From CAYMZZ01 sp046297935 (lineage in GTDB: Bacteria; Bacteroidota; Bacteroidia; Chitinophagales; Chitinophagaceae), in assembly GCA_046297935.1 (NCBI GenBank), contig JBKBHA010000004.1, positions 124,001-188,000 of the forward strand: 64,000 nucleotides of DNA, in the 5' to 3' direction. Positions 34,970 through 43,386 of this stretch are shown here, piece after piece (the first letter of the stretch is position 1; the number at the start of each line of letters is the position of its first letter). The position numbers and the translations under genes were made by a program. The notes below the pieces were generated by a model that searched no databases, was not told the DNA's origin, and was given only the letters and a program-made list of their open reading frames with translations.

Positions 34970-36193
34970 ATGGCTGAGCACCACATCAAACTACCGGAAG
35001 GAAGTATAGAGAAAACGACAACCACGCTGAACCTGGGTCCTACCCACCCGGCTACGCATGGTGTTATGCAGAACATATTGGAACTCGATGGCGAACGGAT
35101 CGTGTCGGCTGATCAAACGATTGGCTATATACACCGCGCCTTCGAAAAAATTGCAGAACGCCGCCCTCTGTACCAAATCACACCGCTAACCGATCGCCTC
35201 AACTACTGCTCCTCGCCGCTCAATAATATGGGTTGGCACCTGACCTGCGAAAAGTTGCTGGGCGTAAAAACACCCAAGCGGGTCGACTACCTGCGAGTGA
35301 TCATCATGGAACTGGCACGTATTGCCGACCACCTGATCTGCAATTCTATCGTAGGGGTAGATAGCGGAGCGTATACCGGCTTCCTGTACGTGATGCAATA
35401 TCGCGAACTGATTTACGAAGTTTACGAAGAGGTTTGTGGCTCCCGACTCACTACCAATATCGGTAGAATCGGAGGCTTTGAACGTAATTTCAACGATATC
35501 GCTTTTCAGAAGATAGAAAAATTCCTGAACGAGTATCCCCGGGTACTGCGCGAATTCGAAAACCTGTTTACCCGCAATAGAATCTTCATGGAGCGCACCA
35601 TTGGGGCAGGTCCTATTTCGGCCGAGCGGGCCATGAACTATGGCTTTACCGGACCCAATCTGCGCGCTGCGGGTGTTGACTACGACGTAAGGGTGGCTAC
35701 GCCATACAGCAGTTACGAAGATTTTCAATTCGATATTCCCGTTGGCAGCACCGGCGATTGCTACGACCGCTTCCTGGTACGCAACCAGGAAATGTGGCAG
35801 TCACTATCCATCATCCGGCAGGCCATGGAAAAGCTCGCCCAGTTCAAAGGAGCCGAAGCCGACGTGTACCATGCCGATGTTCCGGAATATTATCTTCCTG
35901 AAAAGAAGGATGTGTACACCAAAATGGAGGCGCTCATCTGGCACTTCAAGATCATCATGGGTGAAATTGATATGCCAGCCGGCGAAGTCTATAATTCAGT
36001 GGAAGGTGCTAATGGTGAACTGGGCTTTTACCTCGTTAGCGATGGAGGCCGCACACCTTACAGACTTCATTTCCGCCGCCCCTGCTTTATCTATTATCAG
36101 GCATATGAGGAACTGATTAAGGGTGCAATGCTGAGCGATGCGATTATTGTGATGAGTAGTCTGAATTTGATTGCGGGAGAAATGGATGCGTGA
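34970..36193 (+). CDS. nuoD: NADH-quinone oxidoreductase subunit D
   Basis: A 407-residue subunit forming the quinone-binding cavity with NuoB. Typical stretches are TLNLGPTHPATHGVMQNIL, IGYIHRAFEKIAERR, DRLNYCSSPLNNMGW, RTIGAGPISAERAMNYG and the C-terminal DAIIVMSSLNLIAGEMDA. It is normal in length and layout. Confidence 0.97.
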   Translation: MAEHHIKLPEGSIEKTTTTLNLGPTHPATHGVMQNILELDGERIVSADQTIGYIHRAFEKIAERRPLYQITPLTDRLNYCSSPLNNMGWHLTCEKLLGVKTPKRVDYLRVIIMELARIADHLICNSIVGVDSGAYTGFLYVMQYRELIYEVYEEVCGSRLTTNIGRIGGFERNFNDIAFQKIEKFLNEYPRVLREFENLFTRNRIFMERTIGAGPISAERAMNYGFTGPNLRAAGVDYDVRVATPYSSYEDFQFDIPVGSTGDCYDRFLVRNQEMWQSLSIIRQAMEKLAQFKGAEADVYHADVPEYYLPEKKDVYTKMEALIWHFKIIMGEIDMPAGEVYNSVEGANGELGFYLVSDGGRTPYRLHFRRPCFIYYQAYEELIKGAMLSDAIIVMSSLNLIAGEMDA

Positions 36194-36243
36194 TCAAGTC
36201 GAAAGTTAAAAGTCAAAAAATTCAAAGGATAAACAAATAATAA

Positions 36244-36750
36244 ATGGTCCAGTTTTCAGAGCAGAAGTTGCGTGAGGTGCAGGATATAGTGGCTCGCTAT
36301 CCACAGGGAAAGCAAAAGAGCGCACTCATACCCGTACTTCATTTGGCTCAGCAGGAATTTGGTGGCTGGCTGGATGTGCCGGCGATGGACTATGTAGCCG
36401 GTTTGCTGCAGTTAAAGCCCATTGAGGTTTATGAAGTGGCGAGCTTCTACAGCATGTTCAACCTGAAGCCTGTGGGCAAATATATGTTTGAGGTTTGCCA
36501 AACAGGGCCCTGCATGTTGCGTGGTTCAGATGATATCATCCAGTACATCGGCGAAAAGTTGGGCATCAGGCCAGGTGAAACGACAGCCGATGGTATGTTT
36601 ACACTCAAAACTGTAGAATGTCTCGGCGCCTGCGGCTATGCACCTATGATGCAACTGGGCAAGTTCTATAAAGAACATCTGACACGCGAAAAGGTGGATC
36701 AAATAATCGACGAGTGCCGTAGGGAAGCCACCCAGGTACGCAACAACTAA
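36244..36750 (+). CDS. nuoE: NADH-quinone oxidoreductase subunit E
   Basis: A 168-residue thioredoxin-like [2Fe-2S] subunit of the NADH-binding module. The four ligands are in VCQTGPCMLRGSDD and TVECLGACGYAPMMQL. It normally lies directly before nuoF; here about 1.5 kb with three unrelated genes separates them. Confidence 0.95.
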   Translation: MVQFSEQKLREVQDIVARYPQGKQKSALIPVLHLAQQEFGGWLDVPAMDYVAGLLQLKPIEVYEVASFYSMFNLKPVGKYMFEVCQTGPCMLRGSDDIIQYIGEKLGIRPGETTADGMFTLKTVECLGACGYAPMMQLGKFYKEHLTREKVDQIIDECRREATQVRNN

Positions 36751-36753
36751 TCA

Positions 36754-37221
36754 ATGAAAGCAGCGACAGCCATATGGATGTTATTATGCGGGCTGATGCT
36801 TGCTTCCTGCAATTCGGGCACAGAGCCCAGGCAGGAAATGGAACAGCCGGCGGCTACAGCTACCGATTCGCTACCACCGGTTGCTGACGGACATGATGCA
36901 CGGAATTCGCTCGATGTGAATGGTATTTATCAGGGCGTATTACCCTGTGCCGACTGTGAGGGAATTGAAACAAGAATCGAGCTGATGGCCAATAACCGTT
37001 ACATGCAACAGGCTCGCTACCTGGGTAAGAAAGAGGCGCCGCTTTTTGAAACAAAAGGCAGCTGGGAATGGGAAAACGGTTCCATTATCAGGCTGGTAGC
37101 AGAAACAAAAGATTCGATACAGTTCTTTGTAGGTGAAAATAAACTTATCCAGCTCGATCAGCAAGGCAAGCGGATCGAAGGTGCCCTGGCGGAAAAATAT
37201 GTACTGATTAAAACCAATTGA
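36754..37221 (+). CDS. NlpE-like lipoprotein
   Basis: A 155-residue lipoprotein (lipobox LMLASC, Cys at about residue 19). The mature domain has GIYQGVLPCADCEGIETRIEL, with the C-x2-C motif of the NlpE N-terminal domain, a small beta-barrel linked in enterobacteria to copper and envelope-stress sensing. It starts 3 bases after nuoE stops and ends one base before the next gene, so it is embedded in the nuo operon. Its role there is unknown. Confidence 0.82.
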   Translation: MKAATAIWMLLCGLMLASCNSGTEPRQEMEQPAATATDSLPPVADGHDARNSLDVNGIYQGVLPCADCEGIETRIELMANNRYMQQARYLGKKEAPLFETKGSWEWENGSIIRLVAETKDSIQFFVGENKLIQLDQQGKRIEGALAEKYVLIKTN

Positions 37222-37222
37222 C

Positions 37223-37648
37223 ATGAGAATATGGTTGGTTTTACTATTGTTGACAGCCGGCACGCCGGTAGTACAGGCACAGTCAGACTCAAGCCAGCTG
37301 ATGCAATTGGTAAGAGAATTGGACCAGGCCCTGATTAAGCAGGATACGGTTGCACTGGATCGCTTGTTAGACAAAAACCTGTTGTTTGGACATAGCAATG
37401 GCTGGGTTCAAACCAAGCAGGAGGTACTGCAGGACTTTGGATCGGGAAAGGTGCAGTACCTGTCGATGGAAAGCAGTGAAGTGAAATTGCAGGAGCTGTC
37501 GAAAAGTCTTGCAACAATTACACTGAAACTGAAAGCCGCAGGCAGAGCCGGAGAAAAGGAATTTCAACTTGATCTGCATGTGTTGCAGGTTTGGAAGAAA
37601 GATAAAAAAGGCTGGCAACTGTACGTAAGACAGGGAGCCAGGCTATAA
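37223..37648 (+). CDS. Exported NTF2-like (DUF4440-type) protein 1
   Basis: A 141-residue protein with a signal peptide (LVLLLLTAGTPVVQAQS). The mature part resembles SnoaL/DUF4440-like NTF2 folds: ELDQALIKQDTVALDRLLDKNLLFGHSNGWVQTK at the start and LQVWKKDKKGWQLYVRQGARL at the end. Function is unknown. It is one of a tandem pair, with the next gene about 24 bases downstream, inside the nuo operon. Confidence 0.75.
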   Translation: MRIWLVLLLLTAGTPVVQAQSDSSQLMQLVRELDQALIKQDTVALDRLLDKNLLFGHSNGWVQTKQEVLQDFGSGKVQYLSMESSEVKLQELSKSLATITLKLKAAGRAGEKEFQLDLHVLQVWKKDKKGWQLYVRQGARL

Positions 37649-37672
37649 TAAAAATGTTGGTTGACTCTAATA

Positions 37673-38170
37673 ATGAATTTGCTTAGAAAAGAACATAGAA
37701 ACAGACGCTCGTACAAAAGCACAAATCCCTTGCTTGCAAGGGCATTCGTGTTGCTGACAATGAGCGCACTAACCATGTCGCTGTTTGCTCAATCGAAAAA
37801 GCAGGTTCAGGTAATGGCGAATGCGCGGACGCTCGAAAACACCGTTTTCGGAACTAAGGACAGCGCAACTCTCGAAAAGCTGTTTGCCAGTGAGTTGCAA
37901 TACATCCATTCAAGTGGACGCGTTGAAGACAGGCAGCAGGCGATCAATGGCATTATCCACAATAAGTCGACTTATAAAAAATTGAATGGGCCAGCGCCCT
38001 ACCGTGTGAGTGAAAAAGGAGATTCGTTGATCGTGTATCAGGTGTACAAAGCCACCGAAACAAAGGCAGACGGCTCCAGTTCGGTGTTGAGTATTTCAAT
38101 AGAAACCGTGTGGGCGAAGGAAAAGGGTAATTGGAAGCTGTTCAGAAGACAGGCTCGAAAAGAGGAATGA
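37673..38170 (+). CDS. Exported NTF2-like (DUF4440-type) protein 2
   Basis: A 165-residue relative of the preceding protein. It shares the order of features: a signal or membrane anchor (about residues 20-40, LLTMSALTMSLFAQS), ARTLENTVFGTKDSATLEKLFASELQYIHSSGR at the start of the domain, and ETVWAKEKGNWKLFRRQ at the end. It probably arose by tandem duplication and divergence. ATG 37673 is preferred to an in-frame TTG at 37661. It is followed by nuoF. Confidence 0.72.
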   Translation: MNLLRKEHRNRRSYKSTNPLLARAFVLLTMSALTMSLFAQSKKQVQVMANARTLENTVFGTKDSATLEKLFASELQYIHSSGRVEDRQQAINGIIHNKSTYKKLNGPAPYRVSEKGDSLIVYQVYKATETKADGSSSVLSISIETVWAKEKGNWKLFRRQARKEE

Positions 38171-38221
38171 TCATTTACTGCATTTTGAAAAATGCAGCCA
38201 AGTATAAATGGGAAAAAATAA

Positions 38222-39568
38222 ATGGGAAGAAAATTATTATTAGAAAAAGCGCATGTAGCCAATATCCGGTACTACGATGTATACCGTCGGGAAGGCGGCT
38301 ATCGTAGCGTGGAGAAGGCGCTGAAAACACTGAGTCCCGATGCAGTAACTGAGGAAGTGAAGAAGAGCGGACTTCGAGGACGCGGCGGTGCAGGTTTTCC
38401 CACCGGAATGAAATGGAGTTTTCTGGCCAAGCCGGAAGGCGTACCGCGCTATCTGGTAGTAAATGCTGATGAATCGGAGCCCGGAACTTTCAAAGACCGC
38501 TACCTGATGGAATTCATTCCGCATCTGCTGATCGAAGGAATGATTGTTTCGTCCTTTGCACTGGGTTCGAATACCTCCTATATATATATCCGGGGCGAGT
38601 ACTGGTGGATTGTAGACATTCTTGAACAGGCTATTCAGGAAGCGCGCAATAATGGCTGGCTGGGTAAGAATATTCTTGGTACAGGTTTCGATTGCGACAT
38701 ATTCGTTCAGCGTGGTGCTGGTGCCTATATCTGTGGTGAGGAAACGGCTCTGCTCGAGTCATTGGAAGGAAAACGTGGTAACCCACGTATCAAACCACCC
38801 TTCCCGGCCGTAAAGGGTTTGTGGGATTGCCCAACGGTGGTGAACAACGTAGAAACAATAGCTGCCGTGGTACCCATCGTAAACGAAGGAGGCGAAGAGT
38901 ACGCGAAGATTGGTGTGGGTAAATCTACAGGCACTAAATTGATATCGGCCTGCGGCAACCTGAACAAGCCGGGTGTATATGAAATTGACATGACCATTTC
39001 GGTGGAAGAGTTCATATTCAGCGATGAATATTGTGGCGGTATTGCCAATGGCAAACGTCTCAAGGCTTGCATACCGGGTGGGTCATCAGTGCCCATACTG
39101 CCTGCGAACCTGTTGTTGAAAACAGCAAAGGGTGAAACCCGCTATATGAATTACGAAAGCCTTAGCGATGGTGGTTTTGCAACCGGCTCCATGATGGGAT
39201 CAGGTGGTTTTATCGTATTGGATGAAGACCAGTGCGTGGTTAAACATACCTATACACTGGCTCGTTTCTATCGTCATGAAAGCTGCGGTCAGTGTTCGCC
39301 CTGCCGCGAAGGAACAGGATGGATGGAAAAACTGTTGTTGCGCCTCGAAAAAGGTCAGGGTAAGTCGAGCGATATTGATTTGCTCTGGGATATTCAGCGC
39401 AAAATTGAGGGAAATACAATTTGTCCGCTTGGTGATGCTGCTGCCTGGCCGGTGGCTGCTGCCATTCGGCATTTCCGCGATGAATTTGAGTGGCATGTAA
39501 CCAATGCCCAGGAAGCACAAACCCGCAATTTTGGATTGGCACATTATGCCGAGCCATTGGCGGTTTGA
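38222..39568 (+). CDS. nuoF: NADH-quinone oxidoreductase subunit F
   Basis: A 448-residue NADH- and FMN-binding subunit with one [4Fe-4S] cluster (N3). Visible motifs are GLRGRGGAGFPTGMKWSF (NADH site), VNADESEPGTFKDR (FMN), GAGAYICGEETALLESLEG, and the cluster ligands in ESCGQCSPCREGTGW and NTICPLGDAAAWP. It is of normal length. Confidence 0.97.
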   Translation: MGRKLLLEKAHVANIRYYDVYRREGGYRSVEKALKTLSPDAVTEEVKKSGLRGRGGAGFPTGMKWSFLAKPEGVPRYLVVNADESEPGTFKDRYLMEFIPHLLIEGMIVSSFALGSNTSYIYIRGEYWWIVDILEQAIQEARNNGWLGKNILGTGFDCDIFVQRGAGAYICGEETALLESLEGKRGNPRIKPPFPAVKGLWDCPTVVNNVETIAAVVPIVNEGGEEYAKIGVGKSTGTKLISACGNLNKPGVYEIDMTISVEEFIFSDEYCGGIANGKRLKACIPGGSSVPILPANLLLKTAKGETRYMNYESLSDGGFATGSMMGSGGFIVLDEDQCVVKHTYTLARFYRHESCGQCSPCREGTGWMEKLLLRLEKGQGKSSDIDLLWDIQRKIEGNTICPLGDAAAWPVAAAIRHFRDEFEWHVTNAQEAQTRNFGLAHYAEPLAV

Positions 39569-39587
39569 TAAAAAGAACAAAAGAATT

Positions 39588-40697
39588 ATGAGCGATACAG
39601 TTCAACTTTTTAAGGTTACCATCGACAACATCACCGTAGAGGTGGCGCCTGGGACTACCATCCTGATGGCTGCACGCCAGATTGGTGGCGATGTAACCCC
39701 GCCTGCCATGTGCTTCTACAGTAAGCTGCAGGGTAGCGGTGGAAAATGCAGAACCTGTCTGGTAGAAGTGAGCAAAGGTTCCGAAAAAGATCCACGCCCA
39801 ATGCCCAAGCTGGTGGCCAGCTGTCGCACCACCGTGATGGATGGCATGGAAGTGAAAAATATTACCAGCGATCGTGTACTTGATGCAAGAGCAGGTGTAA
39901 CTGAATTCCTGCTCCTGAATCATCCTCTGGACTGCCCTATCTGCGATCAGGCGGGCGAATGTCATTTGCAGGACCTTAGCTACGAACACGGTAAGGAAGG
40001 CACCCGCTACGAATTTTCGCGCCGCACATTTGAAAAAGAAGATATTGGGCCTTATATCCAGCTTCACATGACGCGGTGCATATTATGCTATCGCTGTACC
40101 TATGTGGCTGATCAGCTAACCGATAAGCGTGTGCACGGCGTTCTCGATAGAGGCGATCATGCGGAAATATCTACTTATATCTCCAAGGCTATCGAAAATG
40201 ATTTCAGTGGCAACATGATTGATGTATGTCCGGTAGGGGCCCTGACCGATAAAACATTCCGTTTTAAAAATCGGGTCTGGTTCACCAAGCCGGTTGATGC
40301 CCATCGTGATTGTCCCACCTGTTGCGGTAAAGTGACCTTGTGGAACCGGGGCGACGAAGTGTTGCGCGTAACGGCCAGAAAAGACGAATGGGGTGAAGTA
40401 AAAAGCTACGACGGTAAAGTGGGCTGGATCTGCAATACCTGCCGGTTCGACAAAAAAGCCCTCGGCGACTGGGTCATTGAAGGACCAACAGAGGTGAGCC
40501 GTCATTCGGTGATTTCGGCTAATCACTACGAGAAAGGAATCAAGCCCGCTGAAACGGTGGCTCGTGTAATGGGCGGACGTAACCCCAAACTGCTGATGGA
40601 TATTCACGACGTGAGCGATGTGAACGATCCTTCAGTAGACCTGAGCAAAATAAACGGTCCGGCTACGGGCTCTACATTCACTACCAAGAACTCATAA
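39588..40697 (+). CDS. nuoG: NADH-quinone oxidoreductase subunit G, short form
   Basis: A 369-residue subunit carrying several Fe-S clusters. The N-terminal [2Fe-2S] ligands are in PAMCFYSKL and GKCRTCLVEV. HPLDCPICDQAGECHLQD holds the His-type cluster, and CILCYRCTYVAD with DVCPVGALTDK the next. Only the start of the molybdopterin-like domain remains (DCPTCCGKV, WICNTCRFD); the large catalytic-like part of the 700-900 residue enterobacterial protein is missing. This short form is known from Bacteroidota. ATG 39588 is chosen because homology begins there. Confidence 0.93.
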   Translation: MSDTVQLFKVTIDNITVEVAPGTTILMAARQIGGDVTPPAMCFYSKLQGSGGKCRTCLVEVSKGSEKDPRPMPKLVASCRTTVMDGMEVKNITSDRVLDARAGVTEFLLLNHPLDCPICDQAGECHLQDLSYEHGKEGTRYEFSRRTFEKEDIGPYIQLHMTRCILCYRCTYVADQLTDKRVHGVLDRGDHAEISTYISKAIENDFSGNMIDVCPVGALTDKTFRFKNRVWFTKPVDAHRDCPTCCGKVTLWNRGDEVLRVTARKDEWGEVKSYDGKVGWICNTCRFDKKALGDWVIEGPTEVSRHSVISANHYEKGIKPAETVARVMGGRNPKLLMDIHDVSDVNDPSVDLSKINGPATGSTFTTKNS

Positions 40698-40702
40698 TCG
40701 TT

Positions 40703-41761
40703 ATGATGCTGCTGGCAATAGACTGGTATTTTGTACTTGAAAAATTTCTGCTCGTAGGGTTGATCGTTTCCCTGTCGATGCTGGTGGCAATGTATGCCAC
40801 CTACGGCGAACGGAAAGTAGCTGCGTGGCTGCAGGATCGTATTGGCCCTAACCGCGCAGGTCCCTTCGGCCTCCTGCAACCTTTGGCCGACGGCGGTAAA
40901 CTCTTTTTTAAAGAGGAAATTATTCCGCTGGTATCTAACCGGTTCCTGTTTGTACTCGGGCCTATGCTGGCCATGGTCACCGCCCTGGCCACCAGTGCTG
41001 TCATTCCCTGGAGCACGCCATTGCAGTTGTTCGATCGTAACATATCGCTGCAGGTAGCAGATATCAACATCGGCATACTGTACATTTTCGCCGTGGTGAG
41101 CATGGGCGTTTACGGTATCATGATCGGTGGATGGGCATCCAATAACAAGTTTTCGCTGCTGGCAGGCATCAGGGGAGCCTCTCAAATGGTTTCTTACGAA
41201 TTACCACTTGGCCTGTCGCTGTTGGCCCTGCTGATGTTGGTGGGCGATTTGCGGATGAGCGCGATTGTACAAAATCAGATCGGCAGCGGTTTTTTTAACT
41301 GGCACGTATGGTACCAGCCTCTTGGTTTTCTGATTTTCTTTATCTGCGCACTGGCAGAATGTAATCGTACGCCCTTCGATCTGCCCGAGGCCGAAAACGA
41401 ACTGAATTTCGGTTACCACCAGGAATATTCTTCCATGAAGCTGGGCTTCTACCTCTTTGCCGAATACATCAACATGTTTATCAGCGGCGTGGTGATGGCT
41501 ACGCTGTATTTTGGCGGATATGATATCCCCTTTGTTGACGAGTCGAGTCTTGGATGGAGCCAGAACCTGTTGGCCATTATTGGATTTATGGTGCTGTTGG
41601 CCAAGGCCTTCCTGTTTGTGTTTGTGTTTATGTGGATTCGCTGGACGATCCCGCGATTCCGGTACGATCAGTTGATGAAGCTGGGCTGGAAGACGCTGAT
41701 ACCGCTGGCCCTGTTGAATATGATTCTTACCGCGGCGATTTCGTTGTGGTTGAACAAATGA
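40703..41761 (+). CDS. nuoH: NADH-quinone oxidoreductase subunit H
   Basis: A 352-residue membrane subunit with about eight helices, at the junction of the two arms and part of the quinone entry channel. GERKVAAWLQDRIGPNRAGPFGLLQPLADGGKL, AECNRTPFDLPEAENEL and FVFMWIRWTIPRFRYDQLM are the strongest family motifs. It starts 5 bases after the nuoG stop. Confidence 0.97.
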   Translation: MMLLAIDWYFVLEKFLLVGLIVSLSMLVAMYATYGERKVAAWLQDRIGPNRAGPFGLLQPLADGGKLFFKEEIIPLVSNRFLFVLGPMLAMVTALATSAVIPWSTPLQLFDRNISLQVADINIGILYIFAVVSMGVYGIMIGGWASNNKFSLLAGIRGASQMVSYELPLGLSLLALLMLVGDLRMSAIVQNQIGSGFFNWHVWYQPLGFLIFFICALAECNRTPFDLPEAENELNFGYHQEYSSMKLGFYLFAEYINMFISGVVMATLYFGGYDIPFVDESSLGWSQNLLAIIGFMVLLAKAFLFVFVFMWIRWTIPRFRYDQLMKLGWKTLIPLALLNMILTAAISLWLNK

Positions 41762-41928
41762 TAAATAAATGTAAATTAATAATTGAGAATAGTAACAGTT
41801 ACCAGGAAATGAGCGGAAGCAAGTGACTAACATGCTAGTTCGAGTTTTTCCCGGTGGTTTTTGTTTTTACTTTTTCAGTTTTAATTTCTTCTTTTGCGAA
41901 AATTTAATAAACGCTTGAGGCTAATAAT

Positions 41929-42456
41929 ATGCAACTCACATCCAGAGCAAAACCGGTAGATCGCAAGCCAATGACCTGGCTCGAGCGTATTTATCTGTGG
42001 AATATTCTGAAGGGGATGATGATCACCATTTCGCACCTTTTCAAAAGAAAGGCAACCATTAAGTACCCTGAAGAAAAGCGTACATTTTCAAAAGTGTTTC
42101 GTGGCCTCCATATCCTGAACCGCGATGAAGAAGGCCGTGAGCGATGCACTGCCTGTGGCCTCTGTGCCGTAGCCTGCCCGGCGGAAGCCATTACAATGGA
42201 AGCGGCCGAAAGGCAGCCGGGAGAAGAAAATCTGTATCGGGAGGAAAAGTATGCAGCAAAATATGAGATCAACATGCTGCGCTGCATTTTCTGTGGATAT
42301 TGCGAAGAGGCCTGCCCGAAAGACGCGATTTATTTATCGCAGACCTTTGCGCCGGCTAACTACGGTCGCAATGGTTTTATCTACAAAAAAGAAGACCTGC
42401 TGATACCGAACCCGAAAACAGACAAAGAGGGATTTGAGAAGGCTAAAGGCAATTAA
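41929..42456 (+). CDS. nuoI: NADH-quinone oxidoreductase subunit I
   Basis: A 175-residue ferredoxin-like subunit with two [4Fe-4S] clusters (N6a, N6b). Both C-x2-C-x2-C-x3-CP motifs are clear: CTACGLCAVACPAEAI and CIFCGYCEEACPKDAI. A 167-base spacer separates it from nuoH, the longest within the operon apart from the three inserted genes; no gene or clear hairpin was seen in it. Confidence 0.97.
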   Translation: MQLTSRAKPVDRKPMTWLERIYLWNILKGMMITISHLFKRKATIKYPEEKRTFSKVFRGLHILNRDEEGRERCTACGLCAVACPAEAITMEAAERQPGEENLYREEKYAAKYEINMLRCIFCGYCEEACPKDAIYLSQTFAPANYGRNGFIYKKEDLLIPNPKTDKEGFEKAKGN

Positions 42457-42477
42457 CACCAAAACGAACTTCTTTTC

Positions 42478-42981
42478 ATGAGTATTACAGAACTATTATT
42501 CGGGTTTTTGACCGTGATGGCACTTTTTGGTGCCCTGATGGTGGTGTTTAGCAAAAACCCCGTTTACAGCGTGCTCTGGCTGATCGTTACCTTCTTTGCT
42601 ATTTCTGGTCACTACATCATGCTGAATGCCCAATTTCTGGCAGTAGTGAACATCATTGTATATGCAGGCGCCATTATGGTGCTTTTCCTGTTTGTGATCA
42701 TGTTGATGAACCTGAACAAGGAATCTGAATCCGTAGGTCGCGGTCGCTGGTTGAAAGTGGCTGGAGCCATTGCGGGCGGTTGCCTGATGTTGGTGATGGT
42801 AGCTGCCTTACGCGATACGGAAATGGAAGGCCGCCAGGCAATGGTGAAGGATGGCAATATAGGATTGGTGAAGAACCTGGGCCAGGTTCTTTTCACGAAG
42901 TATGTAGTACCCTTTGAAATTGCGAGTGTACTCTTTTTAAGCGCCATGGTAGGCGCAGTGGTAATTGGTCGCAAAGATTAA
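42478..42981 (+). CDS. nuoJ: NADH-quinone oxidoreductase subunit J
   Basis: A 167-residue membrane subunit with five helices. NPVYSVLWLIVTFFAISGHYI and the TM3 stretch VNIIVYAGAIMVLFLFVIML, with its pi-bulge glycine region, are typical of NuoJ/ND6. It lies between nuoI and nuoK in the usual order. Confidence 0.95.
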   Translation: MSITELLFGFLTVMALFGALMVVFSKNPVYSVLWLIVTFFAISGHYIMLNAQFLAVVNIIVYAGAIMVLFLFVIMLMNLNKESESVGRGRWLKVAGAIAGGCLMLVMVAALRDTEMEGRQAMVKDGNIGLVKNLGQVLFTKYVVPFEIASVLFLSAMVGAVVIGRKD

Positions 42982-43020
42982 TTAGAACCAAAACCGGAGC
43001 CAAAACAAGAAACTGACACA

Positions 43021-43365
43021 ATGCCGATAAATTATTACATCTTTCTTTCGATCGCTCTATTCGGAATCGGAATTGCGGGAGTACTCACGCGCCGCAACGC
43101 CATCATCATATTCATGTGCATCGAGCTGATGTTGAATGCAGTGAACCTGCTGCTTGTTGCCTTTTCGAAAATGCACTATCTCGCCGCACAGGAAAATCCC
43201 AACCTGCCCGTCCCTTTGCCCGATGGTTCCGACGGACAATTATTCGTTTTCTTCATTATGGTAGTAGCTGCGGCGGAAGTAAGCGTGGGCCTGGCAATCA
43301 TTGTAATGATGTATCGAAATATACATTCCGTGGATGTGAACTTTTTGAACAGGTTGAAGCACTAG
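43021..43365 (+). CDS. nuoK: NADH-quinone oxidoreductase subunit K
   Basis: A 114-residue membrane subunit with three helices and two buried glutamates of the proton path, one in MCIELMLNAVNLLLVAFS and one in VVAAAEVSVGLAIIVMMYR. It is normal in length. Confidence 0.96.
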   Translation: MPINYYIFLSIALFGIGIAGVLTRRNAIIIFMCIELMLNAVNLLLVAFSKMHYLAAQENPNLPVPLPDGSDGQLFVFFIMVVAAAEVSVGLAIIVMMYRNIHSVDVNFLNRLKH

Positions 43366-43386
43366 TAAAAATTAAAAAGAAAAAAG

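Noticed and set aside
39240..40067. Long open frame on the minus strand across nuoF/nuoG
   Set aside because: It is antisense to two certain genes and shows no recognisable protein features. The same applies to other long antisense frames such as 31292-32119 and 10746-11315.
41762..41928. Possible gene or terminator between nuoH and nuoI
   Set aside because: No open frame with protein character and no convincing stem-loop was found; it appears to be a plain spacer.
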